From: Palsa-504 sp963808615
Lineage (GTDB): Bacteria > Actinomycetota > Actinomycetes > Streptosporangiales > Streptosporangiaceae
Assembly: GCA_963808615.1 (NCBI GenBank)
Contig: CAWEGV010000009.1
Coordinates: 1-64,000, forward strand
DNA: 64,000 nucleotides
Reading direction: 5' to 3'
The first letter of the stretch is position 1, and each line of letters begins with the position of its first letter. The notes beneath the pieces were generated by a model. The model ran no database searches. It saw only the letters and a program-made list of their open reading frames with translations, and was not told the origin of the DNA. This document shows positions 22,216-29,544 of the stretch, piece by piece. Both the position numbers and the translations under genes were made by a program.

Positions 22216-23487
22216 ATGACTCTGGGACCCGAGACGTGCTACCGCGTGCGGGGCGGCGCCCCGCTGCACGGCACGGTCTTCGTACAGGGCGCGAAGAACG
22301 CCGCGCTGAAGATGATCGCGGCGTCGCTGCTGACCGGCAACGGCCACACCGTGCTGCGCAACGTGCCGCCCATCGAGGACGTCCGCCGCGCCGTCGAGCT
22401 GGCCCAGGCGGTCGGGGCCCTGGTCGAGTTCCACGAACCCGAGCGGACGCTGGTCGTCGACGCGTCCCGGCTGACCAGCCCGGTTCTCCCGGCCGAGATC
22501 GCCCGCAGGTTCCGCAGCTCGGTGCTGTTCGTGCCCGCGCTGCTGCACAGGTTCGGCGAGGCGGTCATCGAGGGCATCGGCGGGTGCAACCTGGGCAGCA
22601 GGAACCTCGACTTCCACTACAGGGGCTTCGCCCGGCTCGGCGCGGTGGTCGACGAGGGCGAGTCGGTCATCCACATCAAGGCCGGCAAGCTGCAGGGCGC
22701 GCACCTGTACCTGGACACGCCGTCGCACACCGGGACCGAGAACCTGATCATGGCGGCGTCGCTGGCGCCGGGCCGGACCGTCATCGACAACACCGCGCAA
22801 GAGCCCGAGGTGCTCGACGTCATCGCGTTCCTGACCAAGATGGGCGCGCGGATCTCCGGCGGCGGCACCGGGTTCATCACCGTCGACGGCGTCGACGAGC
22901 TGACCGCGGTCGAGCACACCGTGATGGCGGACCGGATCGACGCCGGCGTGTTCGCGATGGCCGCGGCCATCACCGGCGGCGAAGTGAACCTGGTCGGCGC
23001 CTCCCTGGAGCACTTCGGCGTGGTCCGCTGGAAGCTGGAGCAGATGGGGGTGGAGTTCGCCACCAACGGCGCAGTGCTATCGGTGCGCATGGACCGGCCG
23101 CCGCGCCCGATCAACGTGATCACCAGCCCCTACCCGGGCTTCGCCACCGACCTGCAGTCGCCGATCATGGCGCTGTCGTGCCTGGCCGGGGGGACGAGCT
23201 ACATCCGGGAGACGATCTTCGACGGCCGCTACACGCTGGTCGGCGAGCTGAACAAGATGGGCGCCCGGGTCGAACTCGACGGCAACGTGGTCATCGTGCA
23301 CGGCCCGACCGCGTTCAAGGGCGCCCGGGTGGTGGCCCATGACCTGCGGACCGGCATGGCGCTGGTGCTGGCCGGCCTGGCCGCCGAGGGCGAGACCACG
23401 GTCATGCCCGGTTACCCGATCGACCGGGGGCATGCGGCCATCGCCCAGCGCTTCCAGGGACTCGGAGCCGATATCACGCGGTGCTAG
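22216..23487 (+). CDS. murA: UDP-GlcNAc 1-carboxyvinyltransferase (MurA-type)
   Basis: This 423-residue enolpyruvyl transferase commits UDP-GlcNAc to peptidoglycan. It retains the catalytic Lys-Asn pair (QGAKNAALKMI), a Cys in the flexible loop (GIGGCNLGSRNLDFHY), the DIQAP-like ATDLQSPIMAL segment and the C-terminal DLRTGMALVLAGL. The loop context differs from the common GGCAIGxRPVDLH form, and the MRAS segment reads FRSS. It may therefore be the second (MurA2-like) paralogue rather than the main one. The ATG at 22216 follows purB by six bases. Confidence 0.85.
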   Translation: MTLGPETCYRVRGGAPLHGTVFVQGAKNAALKMIAASLLTGNGHTVLRNVPPIEDVRRAVELAQAVGALVEFHEPERTLVVDASRLTSPVLPAEIARRFRSSVLFVPALLHRFGEAVIEGIGGCNLGSRNLDFHYRGFARLGAVVDEGESVIHIKAGKLQGAHLYLDTPSHTGTENLIMAASLAPGRTVIDNTAQEPEVLDVIAFLTKMGARISGGGTGFITVDGVDELTAVEHTVMADRIDAGVFAMAAAITGGEVNLVGASLEHFGVVRWKLEQMGVEFATNGAVLSVRMDRPPRPINVITSPYPGFATDLQSPIMALSCLAGGTSYIRETIFDGRYTLVGELNKMGARVELDGNVVIVHGPTAFKGARVVAHDLRTGMALVLAGLAAEGETTVMPGYPIDRGHAAIAQRFQGLGADITRC

Positions 23488-23520
23488 ACCCGGGGGCCAA
23501 CCCGCCGGGCCGGGGGCGGG

Positions 23521-24348
23521 CTACCGGCCGTGGAAGCGCGGTTCGCGCTTGTCCATGAAGGCCTGAGCGGCTTCGCGGTGATCCTCGGTGAGCCCGGTGT
23601 GCACGTGGTGGGTCACTTCCAGGTCCATGCAGTCACCCAGGTCGCCGGATACGGCCCGGTTCAGGTTCTCCTTCATGTAGCGGTAAGCGATCGACGGCCC
23701 TTGCGCCAGCCGGCGAGCACGGTCCATGACCTCCCGCTCGAAGTCGGCCGGAGGGAAGATGGCGTTGACGATCCCGAGCCGCTGGGCATCCTCGGCGCTC
23801 AGCCGTTCGGAGAAGTAGTAGAGCTCCTTGGCCTTGCTGCTGCCCACCAGGCGGGTCAGGAACCAGGTCCCGCCGTAGTCTCCGGCGAAGGCAACCTTGG
23901 CGAAGGCGGTGGTCAGCACCGCCCCCGGTACCGCGTAGCGCAGATCGCAGGCCAGCGCGAGCGACAGGCCGGCCCCGGCCGCCGGTCCGCCGAGGGCGGC
24001 GATCGTCGGCTTGGGCATGGCCCACAGGCGACCGCTGGTGGCCCGCTGGTTCAGGCGCTGGCGGTGGATGAGGGCGTCGAGCGACCGCCCGGCGCCGTCC
24101 GCGCGGTCGGCCGGCGCGGCGGCCATGGCCTTGACGTCGCCGCCGGCGCAGAAGGCGCCGCCCGCCCCGGCGAGCACGACGCAGCCAACCGATTCGTCGG
24201 TTTCCGCCTGGGCCAGCACCGCTCCCAGGGCGGACACCATGGCGTGGGAGAAGGCGTTCCGCCGCTCCGGCCGGTTCATGGTGATCACCGCCACGCCGTC
24301 GTCGATCTCGGCGCGCAGATCCTCGGTTCCCGTATCGAGCGCGGTCAT
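23521..24348 (-). CDS. Enoyl-CoA hydratase/isomerase family protein
   Basis: The 275-residue crotonase-fold protein has the N-terminal VAVITMNRPERRNAF, oxyanion-hole segments AGAGGAFCAGGDVKAM and ALGGPAAGAGLSLALACDLR, and a C-terminal FMDKREPRF. Typical hydratases carry two catalytic Glu residues, in GGDxxE and E(R)xG segments; the region KVAFAGDYGGTWFLTR lacks the classic Glu, as in isomerases or other subfamilies, so the exact reaction is unclear. It starts one base after the VOC-protein stop, behind GGAGGG, indicating a two-gene operon. Confidence 0.88.
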   Translation of the reverse strand: MTALDTGTEDLRAEIDDGVAVITMNRPERRNAFSHAMVSALGAVLAQAETDESVGCVVLAGAGGAFCAGGDVKAMAAAPADRADGAGRSLDALIHRQRLNQRATSGRLWAMPKPTIAALGGPAAGAGLSLALACDLRYAVPGAVLTTAFAKVAFAGDYGGTWFLTRLVGSSKAKELYYFSERLSAEDAQRLGIVNAIFPPADFEREVMDRARRLAQGPSIAYRYMKENLNRAVSGDLGDCMDLEVTHHVHTGLTEDHREAAQAFMDKREPRFHGR

Positions 24349-24349
24349 G

Positions 24350-25072
24350 TCATCCCTCCTCGCCGGCGAAGCGGACCCCGCCGATCACCCGTGGCCGGCC
24401 GCCAGGCAGTCCGGCGACCCTCACCTCGGTGATTCCCTCGCCTCGGCCGCCCCGGGCAGGCACGAACCGCAGCCGCTGGCCGGTGTCCGGCAGCTTTAGC
24501 ACCATGATGTCCGCCCGGCCGGCCGCGGAGATCCCGAGCACCGCCGCCCAGCGCCGGGCCGCGGCGGCTGGGTCGTGGACCTCGATCGTCAGCCCGGTCA
24601 CGCCGCCTGGGGCATGTCCGGGCGCCCGTCCCGTCCACGACGGGCCCGCCCACCGCCACGACTGCTCCGGGGCCGCCCAGTCCAGGGACACGATGGCGCC
24701 GGGGACGTCCCTGGGGTGCAGGTGGGTCGCGGCGATGTCGGGCAGGTCGGCGGACCAGACCACCCGCACGCCCAGGCCGTCGACCCGGCGGCGGGCCGCC
24801 GCCAGGTCCGGGACCTGGAATATGGCCATGTACCCGCCGTCGCCGCCGCGCCGCGTGAGGTACCGGCCGGCGGTGGTGTCCGGCCGCGCGGGCGCCACCA
24901 CCTCCACGAACGTGTCGCCCACGGCAAACACCGCGTTGGTCAGGCCGAACTGCCCCACCCCCGGGTCGTGGAAGGGCGGCGGCCAGCCGAAGGCCCGGCC
25001 CAGCTCGCCGGCCACCTGGCCGCAGTCGTGGGCCACCAGGGCCACCTGGCGCAGGCGCGGTCCCCTCAGCAC
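24350..25072 (-). CDS. VOC (glyoxalase/bleomycin-resistance) fold protein
   Basis: This 240-residue protein has two beta-alpha-beta-beta-beta modules: RQVALVAHDCGQVAGELGRAFGW...GVGQFGLTNAVFAVGDTFVEVVAP and VTGLTIEVHDPAAAARRWAAVLG...MVLKLPDTGQRLRFVP. These are typical of the vicinal-oxygen-chelate superfamily. The His and Glu positions that bind metal are partly present (LVAH, FVEVVAP). The frame continues upstream to 25342 without homology, so the GTG at 25072 is chosen where the fold begins. It is coupled to the enoyl-CoA hydratase gene; the shared substrate is unknown. Confidence 0.8.
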   Translation of the reverse strand: MLRGPRLRQVALVAHDCGQVAGELGRAFGWPPPFHDPGVGQFGLTNAVFAVGDTFVEVVAPARPDTTAGRYLTRRGGDGGYMAIFQVPDLAAARRRVDGLGVRVVWSADLPDIAATHLHPRDVPGAIVSLDWAAPEQSWRWAGPSWTGRAPGHAPGGVTGLTIEVHDPAAAARRWAAVLGISAAGRADIMVLKLPDTGQRLRFVPARGGRGEGITEVRVAGLPGGRPRVIGGVRFAGEEG

Positions 25073-25130
25073 CCCCCCACAATAGGACGTGACCTGCGGT
25101 GCGCGCCCGGATGGCCGAGCGGCCGCCGGG

Positions 25131-26210
25131 TCAGGTGTTGCGATGGCCGAAGGCGCGGGCCGCGGCCAGGAAGGCGTCGTTGGACTCGGCGTCTCCGATG
25201 CTGATCCGGGCGCCCTCGGCGGCGAACGGCCGGACCGCGATCCCGGCGGCCTCGCAGGCGGCCGCGAACGCGGCCGTGTGCTCGCCCAGCCTGAGCCACA
25301 CGAAATTGGCCTCGGTCGGAGGTACGGCCCAGCCGTCGGCAATCAGCGCTTCGCGCACCCTGGTCCGCTCCTTGACGGTGAGCTCCACGCGCTCGAGCAG
25401 TTCCGCCTCGGCGGCCAGGGACGCGATGGCCGCGGCCTGGGCGATGCGGTTCACCGTGAAGGGCAGCATGGTGGCCCTGACTGTCGCCGCCACGGGCTCG
25501 TGCGCGATCATGAATCCGACGCGCAGCCCGGCCAGCCCGTAGGCCTTGGAGAAGGTGCGCAGGACCGCCACGTTCGGCCGGGCGCGGTACAGGGTCACGC
25601 CGTCGGGGACCGCCTCGTCCCTGATGTACTCGCGGTAGGCCTCGTCCAGCACGACCAGGCAGTCGGACGGCACCCGGTCGAGGAACGCCTCCAGCTCGGC
25701 GGCGTGGACGACGGTGCCCGTGGGGTTGTTGGGATTGCAGACGAAGATCAGCCTGGTGCGCGGGGTGATCGCATCCGCCATCGCGGTCAGGTCATGAGTC
25801 TCGGCCCGCAGCGGCACCCGGACCGAGTCGGCCGCGGCCAGGTCGGCCAGCGTCGGGTACGCCTCGAAGGAACGCCACGCGTACATCACCTCCTGGCCGG
25901 GCTCACCGACCGCCTCGAGGAGCTGCTGCGTGATCCCGACCGAGCCGCACCCCACCGCGACGTGCCCCACGGGTACGCCGAACCTGCCGGCGACCGCCTG
26001 GGTCAGGGCTTCCGCGCGGTTGTCCGGGTACCGGTTGACCGAACGGGCCTCCTCGGCGATGACCTCGATTACCGAGGGCAGCGGCCCGAACGGGGACTCG
26101 TTGGACGAGAGCTTGTATGACCGTCCCGTTGCGCTGACCGGCGTCCGGCCCGGCTGGTAGGCGGGGAAGCCGTCAAGTACCGAACGGAAACGTGGTGACG
26201 CGTCAGTCAT
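25131..26210 (-). CDS. Aromatic-amino-acid/histidinol-phosphate aminotransferase (HisC-like)
   Basis: This 359-residue PLP enzyme of fold type I has KLSSNESPFGPLP at the N-terminus, NRYPDN, FVCNPNNPTGT, LVVLDEAYREYI (PLP Asp and Tyr) and the lysine motif RTFSKAYGLAGLRVGF, ending ISIGDAESNDAFL. This set is shared by HisC and the actinobacterial aromatic aminotransferase Pat (HisC2). Without his genes nearby, the Pat role in phenylalanine and tyrosine synthesis is more likely. The ATG is at 26210. It runs divergently from murA and in the same direction as the Nramp gene, 34 bp downstream of it. Confidence 0.88.
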   Translation of the reverse strand: MTDASPRFRSVLDGFPAYQPGRTPVSATGRSYKLSSNESPFGPLPSVIEVIAEEARSVNRYPDNRAEALTQAVAGRFGVPVGHVAVGCGSVGITQQLLEAVGEPGQEVMYAWRSFEAYPTLADLAAADSVRVPLRAETHDLTAMADAITPRTRLIFVCNPNNPTGTVVHAAELEAFLDRVPSDCLVVLDEAYREYIRDEAVPDGVTLYRARPNVAVLRTFSKAYGLAGLRVGFMIAHEPVAATVRATMLPFTVNRIAQAAAIASLAAEAELLERVELTVKERTRVREALIADGWAVPPTEANFVWLRLGEHTAAFAAACEAAGIAVRPFAAEGARISIGDAESNDAFLAAARAFGHRNT

Positions 26211-26244
26211 GAGTCCAGTCTGGCACTCTCGCGGCGCTGGCCGG

Positions 26245-27981
26245 TTAGCCGCCGGCCAGCTTGACGGCCTTGACGATCAGCAGCAGGACCGAAATCACCA
26301 GGTAGCCGTACATGGCCAGCAGGGTGACCTTCCTGGCCGCGGACCACTGGGCCGGCTTGAGCAGCGCGATCGGCGGCATGCGCCACTTCATCCGCTCGGC
26401 CGCGGACATCGTGGCCCGCAGGCGGGGCTCCGGCGGGGGCCGACGGCTCCTGGTCAGCCAGGACCACACCCCGGCCAGGACAGCCACCGCCACCAGTCCG
26501 ACGGCTACCCAGATGGCAACCTGCGCGGCGTTGATGTGGGTGAACAGCGTGGTGACGACCAGCGTGCCGGACAGCACGAGCAGCACGCCGATGATAAAGC
26601 TGGCCACGACGTTGAGCCAGCGCGGGTTCATCCACGGGCCGAGGACCTCGCGGTCGTTGCACAGCAGCAGGAGGAACACGCTCGCGCTCGGCAGCAGGAT
26701 CCCGGCCAGCGCCTGCACGGCGACAGTGATCAGCCCGAGCGGGGCATGCGGGATGAGCACGATGGCCGCCGACGCCGCGATCATGGCGCTGTAGCTGGCG
26801 TAGAACGACTTGGCCTCCCTGAACGTGCGGTGCAGCGAGTGCTTGATCCCGAACACGTCACCGAACGCGTAGCTGGTGGCCAGGGTGACCGCGGACGCGC
26901 CGATGATGGACGCGTCGAGCAGGACGATGGAGAACGCCGCGCCGTACCACTGGCCGTGCGCCTCGAGCGCGTGGGCCACTCCGAGCGCGTTGGTGAAGTT
27001 CCCGGCCAGGCTGGTGCCCCGCACCGCGAAGACGGCGGTGATCAGGACCGCGGAAGCCCCGATCACCACGACGAAGGCGCCCAGCGTGGTGTCGGCGCGC
27101 TCGTAACCGATGAACCGCGGCGTGATCCGCTTGTCGACGACGTTGGACTGCTGGAAGAACAGCTGCCAGGGGGCGACGGTGGTGCCCACGATCGCGATGA
27201 TGAGCAGCACCGCGTCAGAGGTCACCCCGCCTTGGACGCCGGGCACGACGAAGTGGTAGCCGATCTGCCCCCAGTCGGGATCGGACGTCAACGCCAGCGG
27301 GAACAAGATGAGGCTCACCGCGATGAAGATGAACATCGCCAGCTCCCAGCGGGCGAAGCTGCCGCTTGCGGTGATCGCGATCAGGACGGCCCCGGCGATC
27401 GGTACCGAGATATAGGGGCTGACGTGGAAGTACTGCAGCGCGAGCGAGACACCGATGAACTCGGTGGTGATGGTCAGGAAGTTGAGGATGAACAGGTCGC
27501 CGACGCTGAACCAGCCCCAGAACCGGCCGAACCGCTCGATAATCAGCCGGGCGTGGCCGACGCCGGTGACCGCGCCGAGCCTGACCACCATCTCCTGGTT
27601 GACGATCAGCACCGGGATCAGCAGCAGCAGCGTCCACAGCAGGCTGTAGCCGTAGTTCTGCCCGGCCTGGGCGTAGGTGGCCACGCCGCCGGCGTCGTTG
27701 TCGCCGACCATCACGATCAGCCCGGGCCCCACGATGGCCAGGAACGTGATCAGCTTGCGCTTGAACCCGCGGCGTGCCTCCTCCTCGCCAAGCCGGATCC
27801 GGCCGAGCGCGCCCTCGATGTCGCCGAGGTGGGCCTCGTCGAGGACCGCGGTCGGCTGGCGGAGCTGTGTCTGCGGAGGCTCTCGCTGTCCCTGGCGCTG
27901 TCCCTGGCGCTGTCCCTGGTGCTGTTCCTGGCTACGCGGGGCTCCGCCTGGCGGCTCGGCGCGGCCGGGAGGAGTGGTCAC
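26245..27981 (-). CDS. Nramp-related divalent-cation (Mg2+-type) transporter
   Basis: This 578-residue protein has about eleven membrane helices and an N-terminal Gln/Arg-rich repeat (GQRQGQRQGQRE). It belongs to the SLC11/NRAMP fold, but the metal-site motifs differ from manganese transporters. TM1 reads MVGDNDAGG instead of the DPGN form, and TM6 has VAPWQLFFQQS instead of MPHN. Loss of the TM6 methionine is a feature of the Nramp-related magnesium transporters (NRMT), so Mg2+ uptake is the best guess. It is coupled by ATGA (27978-27981) to an upstream MgtE-N/CBS gene, which fits Mg2+ control. Confidence 0.8.
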   Translation of the reverse strand: MTTPPGRAEPPGGAPRSQEQHQGQRQGQRQGQREPPQTQLRQPTAVLDEAHLGDIEGALGRIRLGEEEARRGFKRKLITFLAIVGPGLIVMVGDNDAGGVATYAQAGQNYGYSLLWTLLLLIPVLIVNQEMVVRLGAVTGVGHARLIIERFGRFWGWFSVGDLFILNFLTITTEFIGVSLALQYFHVSPYISVPIAGAVLIAITASGSFARWELAMFIFIAVSLILFPLALTSDPDWGQIGYHFVVPGVQGGVTSDAVLLIIAIVGTTVAPWQLFFQQSNVVDKRITPRFIGYERADTTLGAFVVVIGASAVLITAVFAVRGTSLAGNFTNALGVAHALEAHGQWYGAAFSIVLLDASIIGASAVTLATSYAFGDVFGIKHSLHRTFREAKSFYASYSAMIAASAAIVLIPHAPLGLITVAVQALAGILLPSASVFLLLLCNDREVLGPWMNPRWLNVVASFIIGVLLVLSGTLVVTTLFTHINAAQVAIWVAVGLVAVAVLAGVWSWLTRSRRPPPEPRLRATMSAAERMKWRMPPIALLKPAQWSAARKVTLLAMYGYLVISVLLLIVKAVKLAGG

Positions 27982-29303
27982 GGGGCGTCCCCGTGATAAG
28001 CGTCCGGCGGCTCGGCCACCTCCCGGCGGCGCCAGTCATCCGGCAGCATGACCTCGAGCACGTCGTCGACGGTGATCACGCCGAGCAGGCGGCGCTCGGT
28101 GTCCACCACGGGGATGGTGATGAGGTTGTAGTCGCTCATCAGGACGGCTACGTCGGTGAGGTCGGTGTCCGCGCCGACCCGGACCGGGTCGGTGTCCGAC
28201 ACGTCGATCACCGCGGCGCCCGGGTCGGACTGCACCAGGGTGACCAGCCTGGCCACCCCGCGCAGGACCCCGTCGTGGTCGACGGCGTGCACGCTGGTCA
28301 GCGCCTCAGGCTGGAGAGAGGCGGACTCACGGACCCGGGCCAGCACCTCGCCCACGGTGGTCATGCCGGGCACGGCCAGGAAGTCCATCCCCATCAGGCC
28401 GCCCGCGCTCGTGCTGTTGAAGCCCATCAGGGTCAGCACCTTGGCCCGCTGCCCGGCCGGCAGCAGGTCGAGCACCGGCTGCCTGCGGTGCTGCGGTAGT
28501 TCGGCGATCGCGTCGGCGGCGTCATCAGCATGCATCCTGGCCAGCACGTCGGCGATCTCCTGGTCGGTCCGGGCGCCGAGCAGCCGGGTGGCCAGGTCCT
28601 CGTCGAGTTCCTCGAAGACGTCGGCCTCGAGCTCGGGATCCGCGTGCACCCGGCCCAGGATCTCGGTCTCCTCCTCCTTGGAGGCGTTCTCCAGCAGGTC
28701 GGCGATCTGGGCCGGCTTCAGCCTGCGGATACGGGCGAACGGGCCGCGGAGCAGCGCGCTGCCCGCGTGCCCGATGAGCCACTCGAAGTCGTGCCAGTCG
28801 CGGAAGACGCCGGCGTCGCCGGCGCCTTGCGGGCCGAGCAGTCCGAACAGCCGCCGCGGGCGGCGGCGGATGTCGACCCCGGACAGGACCCACTCACCAA
28901 GGTCCCTGGCCAGTTCCAGGTCGGCGGCGCGGACCAGGCGCGCGTTCTCGACATCGATGAGCCGGTGGCCGAGCACGTCGGCGCGGAGCAGGACCTCGCC
29001 CTCGCGGCGCTCGAAGTGCCGCAGGTCAAGCCGGGCGCTCGACAGCCGCAGCGGGTCGGCGTCGAAGCTGCTCAGCTGGTCGATGGGTACGAAGATCTCG
29101 CGGCCGCCCACCGCCGCGACCAGGCCGGTGACGAGCGGATAGTCGGTCCCGCGGAGCCGGACAATGACGTCGGCCAGCCGCCCGATCGACTCGCCGCCGC
29201 GGTCGGAAACCGGCCTCCTCAGCAACCGCGACAGGCGCAGCTTGGTCCTGTCGTCCGGGGCAGCGCTGCCCGCGGTGGCCTTGTCCGGCGGTGTTGTCGT
29301 CAT
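27978..29303 (-). CDS. PRC-barrel / MgtE N-terminal / CBS regulatory protein
   Basis: This 441-residue soluble protein has a PRC-barrel-like start (SIGRLADVIVRLRG...FVPIDQL), an MgtE N superhelical domain (LKPAQIADLLENASKEEETEILGRV...DDAADAIAELP) and two CBS motifs (FLAVPGMTTVGEVLARV; YNLITIPVVDTERRLLGVITVDDVLEVML). It lacks the MgtE membrane channel, so it is a sensor half without a pore. The ATG at 29303 is preferred over an upstream start at 29408 because GAGG lies 8-9 bases before it and homology starts later. It is translated just before the Nramp gene and probably gates or stabilises that transporter according to Mg2+ or nucleotide level. Confidence 0.85.
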   Translation of the reverse strand: MTTTPPDKATAGSAAPDDRTKLRLSRLLRRPVSDRGGESIGRLADVIVRLRGTDYPLVTGLVAAVGGREIFVPIDQLSSFDADPLRLSSARLDLRHFERREGEVLLRADVLGHRLIDVENARLVRAADLELARDLGEWVLSGVDIRRRPRRLFGLLGPQGAGDAGVFRDWHDFEWLIGHAGSALLRGPFARIRRLKPAQIADLLENASKEEETEILGRVHADPELEADVFEELDEDLATRLLGARTDQEIADVLARMHADDAADAIAELPQHRRQPVLDLLPAGQRAKVLTLMGFNSTSAGGLMGMDFLAVPGMTTVGEVLARVRESASLQPEALTSVHAVDHDGVLRGVARLVTLVQSDPGAAVIDVSDTDPVRVGADTDLTDVAVLMSDYNLITIPVVDTERRLLGVITVDDVLEVMLPDDWRRREVAEPPDAYHGDAP

Positions 29304-29544
29304 AGGAAGCCTCTTCGTGCTCGGTCCGGTCACGTCTTCCCGGCCGCCTGGGATCATCACCATGTCGTCCGCCGCTACCTTCGCATACGCGGGTGAAGCC
29401 CCGGGCACGGGGTAGTCCTTCCCCCAGGTAGACCACGACGACCCCGGAGCACATCAGGCACGGCGGCCGGTTCCGTCCGAACCCGATGTGATGGTATGAA
29501 GTCACTGGCGCCCAAAGCTCTTACCTGATGAAAGGCGCAGATCA
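29304..29544. promoter_or_regulatory. Divergent promoter region and leader of the first KimA-like gene
   Basis: This 241-bp stretch separates the leftward MgtE-N/CBS gene from the rightward permease gene. CATCAGG (29452-29458) can pair with CCTGATG (29524-29530) just before the permease start, so the leader RNA may fold and hide the start region. GGGTGAA at 29391-29397 and CCGAACCCG at 29477-29485 faintly recall parts of c-di-AMP riboswitches, but the core CAGCTAACC element is absent. No sigma-70-type promoter is clear. Confidence 0.35.

Noticed and set aside
24350..25342. 330-residue version of the VOC protein
   Set aside because: The first 90 residues are Pro/Arg-rich with no domain and overlap the aminotransferase gene in another frame.
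29391..29485. c-di-AMP (ydaO) riboswitch before the first KimA-like gene
   Set aside because: GGGTGAA and CCGAACCCG are present, but the conserved CAGCTAACC element and correct spacing are missing.
29304..29544. Mg2+ M-box riboswitch before the MgtE-N/CBS gene
   Set aside because: The minus strand lacks the conserved GTTAGGTGAGGCTCC-type start.
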